A model generated the notes under the pieces. The model did not search any database. It was not told where the DNA came from and saw only the letters and a list, made by a program, of their open reading frames with translations. This document shows positions 1 through 12,900 of a stretch of DNA of 64,000 bases, one piece after another. This DNA comes from Kudoa neothunni (lineage: Eukaryota > Cnidaria), in the NCBI GenBank assembly GCA_964304625.1, contig OZ199839.1, positions 9,424,001-9,488,000 of the forward strand, written 5' to 3'. A program made the translations under genes and the position numbers. How positions within the stretch are numbered: position 1 is the first letter of the stretch; every line of letters begins with the position of its first letter.

Positions 1-599
1 AAATAAAGGATTAAAAGAAATCTTAAACTAAGATACATTCAAATTCATAATATAAACAATATCATTTTTTATACAATCTTATTAGGTGACATTTTGTGTG
101 TAATTTTTTTCATTGATAACTATTCTACAGATAAAATTATTGTTATTTAATATATTGAGAAACATATCAATTTATAATAATTTAAAATAATAATTTTATT
201 GAAAACAATTGTTATTTATCGGGTAAATCTCTAAGTCTGACTGTGTTTGTAGCATCCTAAAATTTGCTACTTTTAGCCATATTTTCCAATTTTTTATGAT
301 GAAACTTTTAAAGCGTTTATTATTCATACGAATAAGATTGTGAGTTTTTCATTACGATAGTAAATGGAAAAATCTTCCTTCAGCGAAATCTGAATTATAT
401 ATATGTTTATCTTTAAATACAAAAATGGAGTCACTAAGAAAAATGTGTACCTTGAATTAATTATGCGATATATTTCTTAGAGTTATTACACTAGAATAGT
501 CCTATTCAAAAAAATAGAAGTCCTTACTTTGGTGACTATGAGACGAGAAATCGAATGTTTTGCCTTTTAACTAATGTTTTCAACTGATGGAAAATTTAA
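1..599. other. AT-rich non-coding sequence
   Basis: No open frame with a recognisable motif and no repeat structure seen. It may include decayed 5' sequence of the piggyBac relic that follows. Confidence 0.4.
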
Positions 600-870
600 T
601 ACCGATGTGTTTAGTTCCTTTTGTTACTCTTACTGTCGATGAAACACATAGTTACATTCAGAGGAGAGTGTCCCTTTAAGCAGTATGTGCCCTCTAATCC
701 TGTATTTATTAAATTAAATTTTTTTTTCCAGACCTTCAAAACAACTATACATAAGATTTCTGTTTACCATAGAAGAAATAATAACCAAATCACAAAGTTA
801 AATGTATTTGTGAAACATTATCTGATAATTTTTCATTTCGGTTCCGTTAGCGAACAAAAATCTTAACTGT
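600..870 (+). pseudogene. piggyBac transposase relic
   Basis: A short decayed piece of a piggyBac-type transposase. In one frame the segment reads TFRGECPFKQYVPSNP, which matches the conserved piggyBac block around the second catalytic region (family form: TVDE..v.FRGR.PfkqYipsKP). The preceding TVDE is visible in a neighbouring frame just upstream, so a frameshift separates the two. The frame closes after about 80 codons, and the sequence further downstream to about 1150 gives only scattered resemblance. No TTAA-flanked ends were found. This is a dead relic; the family call is firm because of the motif, the extent is approximate. Confidence 0.6.
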
Positions 871-2536
871 CAACACTCCGAGGGACTATTTGGAATCATG
901 TACTAGGTATCTTACAAATTCTTTAAGCTAGTGAATCAAAGGCGAATATTAGTTCAATTTTCCTTTTACATGATAGGAAAATGATGATGTCGCATGTTCA
1001 AAAAAACGACAAGTGGTCATTTTATGGGCTAGATTATTACACAATGTAAATTAATGTCAAGTTCCGTCAAAAAAAGCTTCCGATTATCATCGCAATAAAC
1101 AAAAATAAGGGTGATATGGTTACGGTAAATCTTGTTTTGTCTATTGAAAGTGTAAAAAGAATCGTTGTAAATAGTTAACATAATAAAAATAATACTTTAT
1201 AATATGGTTGAAATAAGTTTACTTAATTCATTTTATTTATATATAAGTTAAGTAAATCAAACCAATATTCGTAGAAACAATTATTTATAGTAGCTTGTGG
1301 AGTCGTGAGTAAATCCTACTTAATATAACTATGCTGATTTCTGCGAATAAAATCTTAAATTCTATGACGGAAAAAAGATGCAGCTCATGCATCGATTCTT
1401 CTATGTAAAATTAAAGAACAAATCGTATGATTTCTTCAAATGTTATAACAATAAATATTTCAGAAATATTCGTTACGAATACGTAAGAAAAAAATGTGAA
1501 TTAAAATTTAACTATTTGAATATTATATTTTCTTAATTAATTTTTATCATTTCTAAAAAAATTAATATTAATTCATTGATAAATAATTACGAATCCATAT
1601 TTTATTACAAATAATTGATATGTGTGCTAGCCTAATCATCCATGTGCCTGATTATTTTAATATTTATAACAATATTAGTTTAAGTATATAATATTTTAAA
1701 TTATTTTAAAATCCAATGAATAATTTTTACAATAAAAAAATCAGATTCGTGTTGTTTCAAGATAACATATGTATTTTCATTTATTATTATTAGTTTAATT
1801 TCCTCTGTCATCCTAAAGAGTTCTGGATAATACTTAAAAAACATCAAAAGATACATTAAGAAATAATTTTATTATTATGTAAATACTGCATACTCCAAAA
1901 TAAACGATCGAACGGTTTTCAGTTATTTTCGCCTGGTAGATTAATTAGGATGTTGTTGTTAATCGGTTTGAAAAAACTCCCCTACGAGCGAAATAATATT
2001 TAATAATATTTTCTATCAAAATATATAAGAATTTAGAGTTCCCCTTTATTCTAAATCTCCAAATACTTCAGGATGTACAGTCGTTTTGGGGATATTTGAA
2101 TGGTTAAAGTGCAAAATGATATCACCCTTATTTAGATAAATATGGACCGATCAGAAAAATTCTCCATTAATAATTTAAATTTAATTACTATTAACATATC
2201 AATTATAAATTCGGATCCGCTTAATTTCCAAAAAAAATTGATGAGATAGGAAATATGAGAATCTTTTGTTTATCTCCTTAATTTATTTCATAGATTATCT
2301 TAAATTATCACAGCAAAATAAAATTTATTAAATTAAACAAATATTTATGTTCTTTATTTTGTGTAATGAGAGAAAATTCATAAAAAATAATCCATCCCTT
2401 CTAATATATATTATAAAATCATTTTTTTAATTATAATAATAACTCTGTATACGATTATTTATATAAAAGTCCTAATCAGTAGTCGGCAGTTTAAAACAAT
2501 ATGCAACAATATTTCCATAAAAAATATGAACATTAA
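871..2536. other. AT-rich non-coding sequence
   Basis: Beyond decayed piggyBac sequence up to about 1150, nothing recognisable. It ends in the TTAA (2533-2536) that flanks the next element. Confidence 0.4.
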
Positions 2537-3670
2537 CCCTCTAATGTACCAAAAAATCGACTGCACTCCGATAAATTAGGAGCAAATAAGTACCCCAGTT
2601 TTTTATTTCTCCATTCGTGTCATAAAAATTATTTTATTTCAGACAATAAAAACAGGCATAATTCCATTGCTAGATTCTGCTCTGAAACAATTAACATCCG
2701 AGTAGTAATCCGCAATGGACTATTTTTTATTAACGCTTAATGCTTGATTAGATTTCATATTTATATCATGTAATCAATATTTTAATTATTATTTATACAA
2801 TAAATAGAATATTTAATGAGAATAGATTTCATAAACACTCAGAATGAATTTTGCGACAATTAAGTATATCTGAAACAAGCAGTAGCGGGTTACCTATCTC
2901 TTTTCCGTAAAAAACATTCAAACCTTAAAAATACTGTTCATTTTTTTGGTGTGCTGAATTATAACGGAATAGATAAGGTTGAGCTCCTAGGATTTTGGAC
3001 TTCAAGGATGTTTCTTCACATTAATGGAAAAAAATAGTAACTTCACCATATTTTAAAAAAACTTTCTCATATATTATCTCACAAATTTTTGTTGTAACTG
3101 GAACATGTATTTATAAATAACAAATACAAAAAAATAGGAAAACACCAACATAGGGCGTCATTATTGATTACCGATTGTAGATTGAGCCGAATTCTCTAAA
3201 TTTTCAATCTCATCAGATTCGTATGACATATCAGTTGTAAATTATTAGTAATCACTCTAAAATAATTTTATTCTTCATTTTTATTAGTATCGGTAAAATC
3301 CATATCAATTATGACAATGTTAAAAATAAATAAGGACGTCACGTGATCATTAGCATAGGTAATAACCGTATAACTACAAATTTATCTATCATATCAACCT
3401 ACAATTAGACTTACATAATAATTATTACATTATCTATCAATTGAGTTGAAAAAAATCTGGAGTAATTTTTTTACCTCAAAAATTCATTGGTGTAATCATG
3501 TTATAATTTTTCTGATATTATAATTTTAATCATAATATTTTAAAACCTTAAATCAATAATTTTTTTGGATGATTAGAAACAAATTCGAATCGTATGAAAA
3601 ACAGACAAATCACATATACAACCATTAACTTCTCGCCGGGGTAAAAATTTACCCCATATTCATTAGAGGG
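2537..3670. mobile_element. Non-autonomous piggyBac-type element flanked by TTAA
   Basis: The left end reads CCCTCTAATG directly after TTAA (2533-2536). The right end reads CATTAGAGGG directly before TTAA (3671-3674). The 10-bp terminal inverted repeats are perfect, and the TTAA duplication with CCC-type ends is the hallmark of piggyBac insertion. The 1134-bp interior has no open frame of useful length, so the element cannot move itself and would depend on a transposase supplied elsewhere. It lies just 3' of gene A. Confidence 0.8.
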
Positions 3671-3863
3671 TTAAATATATTCACCGCACTTTTTTAATAA
3701 AAATTATATTAATCGTATTTAATTAATTTAAGTGGATTTTAATAAACTTCATTGCAATAAGACATTCTCTACCAATAAATGTGTGAAAAACAAGATGAGT
3801 GAACGATGTTATTTCGTAATTAAAATAATAGTTTTAATCTTATTATTTCGATCCTCAAAAATT

Positions 3864-6571
3864 TTAATGGCGTTTTTTACACCAACAACAGAGTATTACA
3901 ACAACACAAATAATAACAGCAATCCCGACGGCGCCAATTATTCTAAACCAAAAATTATTTCACTCGCACATTACATCCAATACATGTAGGTTTTAGAACT
4001 ATAATAATAATAATAATAATATAAATTATAAAAACAAGTAAATCAAAAAATGCGATACCCAAGCAACCTAAAAAATTCTCCACCTGATATATAATTAATC
4101 AGCAACGTATTATATTAACTAAACTCACCATTTACAATTTCTATCACACCATAAATTGAAGGAGTTTTCTCCAAAAACACATGTAAATGATATTCAACAC
4201 TTTTTTGTCAATTGTGTAATATTGAATTTTTCGCATGGCAGTGAATCCGCACATTCCATTCTATTGTCAGAAGTACATCTTTTGATTATATTTCTATCAG
4301 CAGTGTTCAGCAAACTCAGATACCACAAGCATCTAGAGTTTTTGTTCACTTCAGGGGGCAGCTTAATTTTCTACACGCAGAGTAGTGTCTTCACGTTTAA
4401 CTTTAATATGTATTTTCTTTGAATTATCTGTTGGAGTTGGAGGTAGTTTCTCTAATTATTTATATGTTCAAAGTGTTACAGACGATAAAAATTCTTACTT
4501 GGGTCTATTGTGAATAGTTGATCGTAAAAATGATGGAACGATACTACTGCTATTAAATACTCTTCCAAAGGGGTTATAGTTGTGTGTATAAGTGATATGT
4601 GAGCACATTGACACTTGAGTACAACTAGGTGTGGTCTCATGAATTTTTTATTTCTTCGTTCTCTACCGCTTTAAAACAGTGAGTCCAATCCCGACGGACA
4701 ACTATAAACAGACACATTTTTCCCAGCTGTTTTAAGCCATACTTTGTATTGACACAAGGCTGTATCGGCGTTGAAAGTAGTTCTATAAGGTGTTCGTAAC
4801 TGGAATCCGCCGTCGACAAAGGTTTTTCGAAATTCAACTTTATACGGGGCTATAAAAGTTATTTCTATTGCGTCATTGAAAAGAATACGATATATTACGT
4901 GTTCGGAACTTTTTCAAGTGTATACCATTGTCATCAGCAGAAATCACTTTCAAATCATATTCGGTTGCCGCTCTCGTGGTGAATATCCTGGTTTGTGTAT
5001 TGCAAAGTTTTCTACAAATATTACCCTCTTGACAACCAGTCTCCACAAACATATCTTTGTCTGCCAGACTGATGTAATAGGCACATGAGCGCGACACATT
5101 TTTAGTTATATGATGTGATCTAGTCGTCAATGTTACGGCTTCACTAGTGACATAGAAAAATTCAATAGATAAAAATCCATTAGGATGACTGTCTATAAAG
5201 AATACAATAAAATCACAAAAGGTTTAAACATTACTGGTTCTAAAGAAAAGTTTCTCAGTGAAGTTATAATTGTTTCCTAATTTAATTTTCAGGGAGATTA
5301 TGTATGGTCTTCCGGGTAATAAACCAGGAATCCTCTTAACATTGTCGCATCGTTTATCGCAAACAACGTCGTTGTTGCAATAAACAGTAGTTAACGACTC
5401 CAGAGATGGAGGGGGCTTGTCAGCCTCATACAATCTTATATCACACTCAACAAATAAATTGTCAAATTCGACTTTTCTCAACAAACTCAAATCAAGTTGA
5501 ACACTATTATATGTGGGTTTAATTAATAAAATTTTGCTAGAGTCATTCTCGTTAAAAATCACTATAAAATATTCACTTAAATAACAATTATAAATATTGT
5601 ACCAAGTTTTGTTTGTTTAAATCCGCTGAGGTTGTTTTTTGTTTTTATTAGAATTTCTACGATAGGAACATGCCCAGACATGTACAATGTGACGTCCTGG
5701 CATGGAGCATAGCAGGTTTTATCGTCTTCATTCCCGCATTTTGATTCATATATGGAGTAATTTTTTCGGACAGGTTTACTTACATCTCTAATACTAAATC
5801 CACATATTTCTGGTGCTGCTTTGTTGGAGAACTTTAGCGTGTATTCAGCACGCTCATTTCTACGCGTGTATTCCACATGAAACTGGGGTTGGAAAACGTC
5901 AATCTTATTTCTCATGTACTGATTAGGCATGTGATATAAGATTGGAGGAAGTCTTAGACAACTTAAAAGATAGAAAGGAGCCATAATATGTAAATCAAGT
6001 TGAATATTGTGATAATCTGCAATTTCACCTTCACCAGAGTAAACACCATTGTAAACCACCTGGCACGAAAGGCCTTCCAACTCCGAAATTCCTATTACAA
6101 GAGCTGTATTACTTATGTTTATTTTAAAGCAGGGAGACAATAGCAACGCTAACAAATGGTAATATACATCAACAACAACGTAGTCATACGAATATGTAAT
6201 CCATAAACTTGGCTATTGATGGGAGAAGCTTCAATATTAGATGTTGGCTCATCCAACGTTTGTACGTATGTATATTTTGTGTTCGTTGAATATGTCTCAA
6301 GCATAAAATTTGTACCGACCTCTTCACATTGACGAATACACCTTCTATCGGAAGAATCTAACTTATTTGTACAAATAGTTTCCTCATAGCCGTTTTTATC
6401 TTGATTGCCTATTCTTAGGTAACAGTATTTGTTGGAGGGATAATTGTTTCCATGTAATTTCAATTCCATGACGTAATTCATGAGATTGTAGACGAGAGTG
6501 TTATTTTGTGAATGCAAGTTAGTGCTCACATAAGTCAAAAATCCACAAAGCAACCCTTCAAATATTTGCAT
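3864..6571 (-). CDS. Gene A: type I membrane protein with Cys-patterned FN3-like repeats
   Basis: Predicted surface protein of about 760 residues; function unknown. Ten exons can be spliced with matching phases: 6190-6571, 5603-6148, 5235-5561, 4899-5192, 4667-4849, 4499-4624, 4129-4451, 4068-4083, 3984-3998, 3864-3942. The start gives a hydrophobic leader (MQIFEGLLCGFLTYVST), a likely signal peptide. Then come about seven repeats of roughly 100 residues with the pattern C...C...C-x(2-4)-C...L...Y-x-I/V-x-V, with Cys pairs CIRQC, CYAPC, CDKRC and CRKLC. The last exon encodes a membrane helix (IIGAVGIAVIICVVVILCC) followed by the short tail WCKKRH. Introns are about 41-57 bp. Oddities: an in-frame TAA at 4671-4673, and exon 7 is two bases out of frame at two A-runs, probably sequence errors. 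The fold resembles fibronectin III or Ig by spacing only; this is inference. Confidence 0.75.
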
Positions 6572-7744
6572 TTATTAGTTGTCATAATTCAATTATCGAA
6601 ACTTACATATATTAAAATATTTTGAGTATGTCTTAATCACCCCAAAGCTCATATTTATTTATTCAAGGACCGTAGATTGGATTATCTCAAATTAATGATT
6701 TCCACGTTATAATCTAATATGTTTATCAATATAAATAATATTATCCCGCGTATTATATTGGAATAATATTTTCGAAAATTTAGGATTTGATTATCGAGTA
6801 GATAATGTATGTCATAATGTCAATAAGAATTAATTTTCATCATAAATTATTCAATTAAGACAATATAAATAAATCGAACTAAAATTATCAAAGATTTATG
6901 ATTTTTATCTTAAATATTATTTAGATTCTTATAACAAAAACTTAATATTTTTAATTTCTTCGATTTATTTCTTTAAAAATAATAATAAATAATGTCGGTA
7001 TAAACGCCGAAAACTATAGCACGCTATAAATTATGCAAGTATTTACGTCTAAATCCCCTTCTTAAAATTGTACAGATAAAGAGCCTGTCTCAAACTTATA
7101 ATCTAAGTGAGTGTTTATATAGTTATTTTAAACATCCTAACATGCTTTTCTCTTATTCTATTGTATAAAAATTAATCTGTGAAAATAGTGATAAGATTAT
7201 TGATCTAATGTTAATATAATGATTGTATATATAATAAATTGTAAAAACTAGTTTATCAAATAATATAACCAAGCTATAAGTGTTACTCAATTATCAGAAT
7301 ACTTTTGTTATGAAATTTTCGATTTTTTCAGATCAGATTACCTGAACTGTATGTGATAAAAATCCGAATAAGGGCCGACCCAATAAATAGTTAAGAAAAA
7401 TATTTTACTCACACCACAATAAGTACTACACCTTATTTTTATTAATTTAAATATATCAATCTCTCATATGGTAGGTTCAATGCATTTAAAAACAGATAAA
7501 AAACAATAAATTAAACCCATTCAGGGTTTTCGTTGCGTTTCCGCAACATTTGTAATCCTACGTATCTTGTCAAGGAGGTGAAATTTTCAATTTTTTTTTT
7601 AAATAAATAATAATATAGTTAGTTTTAATTATTATTACAATCTTACTAAAATAAAAAATTCATCTCAGTCACATGAAAGAAATCGTAATTAAATATCTTC
7701 TCGTTTTTATTCTTTTTATTTAATCACTTTTGACTTCATGTCAA

Positions 7745-7788
<44 letters not shown>

Positions 7789-8757
7789 TTGAGGAATGGA
7801 TCATCAAATATATAAAATGTAATTTTCAATTAATCATTTAAATATGAATATTAATACATAAATGAGACCGAAACTATCATATATTCCTGATCTGAAAAGT
7901 GTTATGTCATATACGTAATTTTCTTTAATATTTTTAGCAATTTTGCCGAATTATAAATATATAAATACATAAATCTCAAATATCTCGGTCTTTATGACAT
8001 TCGTATTATAATTTTCATCTATCATATATATAATCATAAATTTTTCGTGAAAAATCCTGAAAAAATAAAAATTTTAGATATTCTTTTTGTTTCACGATTT
8101 TTAATAGTTTGACGGCGCAGTTTAAGATGATAATTTTTCGTAGTACACAGTTAGAAGAAATTTATGAAATATAAAATTAAAAAATATGACTAAATTAATT
8201 ATCAGTCGTAAAAATTGGACATGAATTTTATATATAGACAATAGAATATATTCTGTGATTTTAATATTTTTATCTGTATTATTTAATGATTAATGTTTTA
8301 TTTTTTTTCAAAGAAAAAGATCTGCCTAAAAATATTATTTATTCTTTAGTAATTTTCGCACATGCGCACTAATTTATTTTACCAAAAAAGAAAATAGAAA
8401 CAAATCTAATAATTGCATAAGCAAAATTAAATTGTTATTTCTAATGTTATGAAGACATAATGTGAACATATTTCTTCACTCCGTCGAAAACTATATTTTT
8501 CATAAGTTTAATTAGAAATATGAGTCATAAAAATGAATTCATGGTTTGCTTAGGACGTAAAAACGTCATATATTTTCACCTGCTAATTTTCACACAGAAG
8601 AATCCGACAAAATGTATCGCACTTTTTAAAACAAGTCGTAGAATAGCTATTGAGACTAGCATAAACAGATTGTTGAAGATTTCGAATCGTAAATTAATTC
8701 CTTATTAAAATGTTGATGTAGAACAATTTTTAATGGATTATTCTAGTTGGCGCGGAA
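6572..8757. other. AT-rich intergenic region
   Basis: Holds a (TA)n run and otherwise very AT-rich sequence. A 62-codon plus-strand frame at 8520-8708 has no recognisable motif and no support as a gene. The 5' side of gene A should contain its promoter, which I cannot place. Confidence 0.4.
7747..7785. repeat. (TA)n microsatellite
   Basis: About 39 bp of uninterrupted TA dinucleotides. Confidence 0.95.
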
Positions 8758-9933
8758 TTAGGGGTATATGATATTCAGTGGAGTGTAATACAGCAACACT
8801 TCCAGCGTGTTCTGTACACCTTTTTTAATTTCTTTGTTGTTCAACAATTCTGTTATAGACATATTCTGTGAAAATTGTTCCATTAAATTTACCAATGGCC
8901 ACATATAATTTTCTACAAAAGCGTCTCCGCAATATTCCTCAAACTGGTGACATCTTATTAGCTGTCTAATATTGGAGTTGAATGAGTTGTCGCTATCGTT
9001 ACACAGTATTCCAGGACCCAGAATAAATAATTTTTGAGGGCATTGTTTAGCTGTGCAAAACTTGACTACATTTTTAACGGCATTATAAATTTCATCAGGT
9101 GAATATCCTTCATCCAATCTATGGTTTAAATAGAGTATCCCCTCTCTGGATAATCCAATCAACATATAATAGCGATGGTTCTCTAATTTAAAGTTCCTGG
9201 TTCTAGTGTCTTTGATTCTTTTGGGGTGATTGGAGATTTTGGTTCTTGTAGCGATATCCACAATAACCAACCCAAACACAATCACATTTCGATGATAGCG
9301 TAGTTCATAATTATTATGTCTTAATACATCTTCCGGGTAGCTGTATAAGAATCGACGTTAAGAAAGTAAAATATCGAATTTATTATTACTCGTTATAATT
9401 GATTTGAAATGCGTATGGGTCTGATTCAGGATCACCATTACCAATAGAAAATGATACATTGTAATAAAAGTTTTCTAAAAACTCTTCTATTTTCTTCTGT
9501 TTTATGCTTATATTAAAATTATATCTAATAAAGGTTTGCAATTCTCGCATATTATATCCAACATTATTTTGGATGAACAAGGCTAGTAAATGTTTAATTT
9601 GGTGATCGTAAAGTAAGACTTCATGGAGAGCGTGTTTAGAATGGATAGTATTATAACCGTCGTAGTTATTTTCCACTAGCGCGTAATACAAATTCTCCAA
9701 TATATCATTCTTGTTGACAGTATTTTCATCGGTTTCTGTAACTGTGATGATAGTTTCTATAGTCCCAACTGGCAGTTGGACTACCATGGAAATATCTTCA
9801 TTGCTTACTTTTTTCTAAAACAATTAGCAAAAACTAATTTCAAAATGTTTATAATTCACAAAATCATTACACTGTACAGTTCAGCAACCTTGTCAATCAT
9901 AGTTACATCAACTCGATGGTAAGTAACGCTCAT
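8758..9933 (-). CDS. Tc1/mariner-transposase-like gene without the DDE acids (possibly domesticated)
   Basis: Three exons with matching phases (9871-9933, 9390-9814, 8758-9340; introns 56 and 49 bp) give 356 residues, the usual Tc1/mariner length. The N-terminus looks like a helix-turn-helix (VSNEDISMVVQLPVGTIETI), followed by a second helical region. Downstream blocks line up with the transposase core: NVIVFGLVIVDIATRTKIS where families have iiFiDEvgF, YYMLIGLSREGILYLNH where they have a.sr.Gi..., and LFILGPGILC where they have lv.DNa.iH. The catalytic aspartates are therefore replaced. Reading frames are intact across introns of host length and no terminal repeats were seen. Inference: an ancient transposase copy kept as a cellular gene, perhaps DNA-binding. 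The alternative is an unrelated novel gene; the family link rests on weak similarity. Confidence 0.55.
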
Positions 9934-12900
9934 ACTCTTAATTTTACAGTGTACTCCTGCAAGCAATATCCAGATAGTTTACTAGCTAACGAAAATCTCG
10001 GCCTTATATATTTGATTTAATGATAATTAACACCTCAGATAATTCTTTGTTAGTTTGTAAAACTAAGAGCACTAATTGATATTGATACATAACTTCACAC
10101 ATATTCGATGCGTTGTTTACATGTGTGGAAAATTTAATCAAATAATATAGTATGATAGTATGGGAAAGAATTTGAGAGTTTTAGAGTTTTAGTCCAAGCC
10201 TGATTTTCCTTAAATTATTGAACCGGGCAAATTCCTTTCTAATTTTTTGAAATTTTTGCCGAACTAATTTTTTAGTCAGAATAATTATAATCTTAAAACA
10301 AAATTAAAACATTCGTACAATAAAAAATGTACAAACAAACACATTTTGATAATTGGTATTTAATGTTGCATGCTTAACCCTTTCACCTCCAAATTTTTCG
10401 TATGTCGTCCGAAGATATTTAACGTATAAATTGTTTATTATATTTATTTGAAAACTTAGATAGCTAACTATATTTAATCAGCGATTATCATCAAATCAGA
10501 GAAAAAATGGAAATTTAATAAAAGTATTATTCTTATGAGGTGTATCCACATGAAACTTTCACATTTTCTTTAAAATGCATTGAATATTTTTTTGGTATCT
10601 AATTCGTAAACAACTGCTTAATATACTCAACATGCGTCCATCGATTAATTGTTTTGTGCATGCGCAACAATTTTTGTATCAACTTCTCATTTTCTTAATT
10701 ATTCAATATCAAAAATTTTTCAAAGCTAAAGTTCCAATATTTTTTACGGCAGGTCGAGTTTTTGTGTATATATCCACCCCTGAAGTGAATATATTATATA
10801 ATTAAAAATAGTGACAAATATGATTTATAAGATAACACAGAGCAATAAACCCTGTATAACTTTTTTGAATTATTCTCCTAACTTTTTAAATGTATATGTG
10901 AATTTTTTTTGGTATGGTCAGAGCCCCGACTACACTGCGCATGCGGATTTGTTTTTTATAAATTATTTTGGGGTATTTGACTTGTTATAACTCATATTAA
11001 CTATTTGATTATTTTTTATTTTAAAATAATATTTTGCTCTTTTTGATGACAGATGTAAAAAAACAAGAATGTATTATAAATATAAAAACAGAGGTAGGGG
11101 GATAAATTCTTCTATAATGTTAATTTTTATATAAATGACCACATACCTAATTAAAACAAATATTGAAGATATTAAAACTTTGCTAGTAACGGAAGACTTA
11201 TCAGTTCACTTAAAAGAAATATTTTTTTCAAGAATGGTGCGACCATAGCCACATTGTTAGGTCTTATGATATTGAATCGGCTATTATTAACGATATAATT
11301 AAAAATGTGGATTAACTATATATAATATTCAGCTAGTAGGGTCGACCCAAATGTAAACTGAAATATTTTTATCAACTAAACGCATAGAATCCTAATAAAT
11401 ACCATTGTAAAAAGAAAATATCAAATGAATAACAGAAAACAATAATGAATTTTATTCTAAATTTTAGTTGGAATCATTATCTAAAAAGTACAATTAAACA
11501 TGATAATAATTTCATATCATAATGTTATTTTGCTGTAAAACTTGTGTTTATTATTACTTGTGGCCGAGCGATATTTTTAAATAATGGTAAATTGTATTAT
11601 AACAGAAATTGTATCCTGAATATTTTTATATTTAGCATAAAAATAAATTTAATAGTTTAAAATGGCACTATTGTATATTTTTGAAGATGTATTCTAATGT
11701 TATAATTCATTACAGTAAACTCTCGATATGCGCTAGTGGGAATTACGTAATTCGTTATATTTTAACATATTTTCTGATAATTTTATTTTTATAATGAAGA
11801 AGATAATAATAATAATAAACATGTTGTCAGAAACCCATTTTTAATTGTTTTGTCTTATATGAGGCTTGGAAAAATTAATGTTCTTGCTATTGCGTAATTA
11901 AAATTGTTTATTTAAATCCTTTTAGTTTAGAAAATACTTTACAATCAAAACCGACAATGACTCGTTCTCAAAGAAATATTGATGATCAACACAAAATAAA
12001 CAAACATAAAAATGTAATGAATAGTCGCGGGCAGGGTTCTAACTCTCGGGTCATGTCTTAAAGGGGGTGGTGCTATATCGCTCTGCTGCTGATTGATTAT
12101 ATTTAGGATATTCAATTTTTCGACGCTTTTAAGCATAAGGGAGATTATACACAGATCTCCGCAAACATCTCTATGACGCAACAAAAACAAATTATCATTT
12201 TATATAATATAACAGAATTATATTTTAATTTTACTATTTTAATATAATTATAATATCATCGAAATTTTTTCTCTCGAAAGAACATAACAAATATCCACAA
12301 CAAATTTAATTTCGAATGAAGACAACAGTATGTTTAAAAAATATTGTTGGAAAAGTTGACATTGCTATAATCTTTTCTCAAATAATATAGGTAAATGCTT
12401 ACCAATGGAAATTTTAAGACTAGAAAGTGAGTGTAATGAAAGACTATATTTTTTGGAAAAACTTCCAGATCTTGTGAGATTATCTATTATTTTAAATGGT
12501 AATCCATCTTACACGTCATCTGAAACAAGATAAATCTTTATTTTTTGATTTTTATGATCTCATAATAACGAAGGAAACTAGAAGAGATGTGCTTTAACGA
12601 TTCTATCCTTCAAACATGCTTCAATAATGCAAAATGTTTCTGCATATGGTTTGGTTTTTTAGGTAACTTTTACTTGCGACATTTGTAACCAAATTCATTT
12701 TATATAATTTTTAAATCATCTAAATCCTCAATAAAATGCTCCATATCACAACTTTTCTGCCCATTCTTATTAAGGCGCTCTTTTCGAAACACTCCGAAAA
12801 AAAAAGTCGAGCCATCATGATAAAATGGATTTAATTTCATGCCCTAATTATATGTATATTTTGGTGACGATCTTTATAATCATTCATTACAATTAATAGA

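Noticed and set aside
3732..3989. Plus-strand 85-codon frame
   Set aside because: It is antisense to the membrane-helix exons of gene A, whose phases and protein pattern are convincing.
8520..8708. Plus-strand 62-codon frame
   Set aside because: No recognisable domain, no splice partners, and it lies in AT-rich intergenic DNA.
11945..12190. Minus-strand 81-codon frame
   Set aside because: No motif, low-complexity hydrophobic end, no splice partners found.
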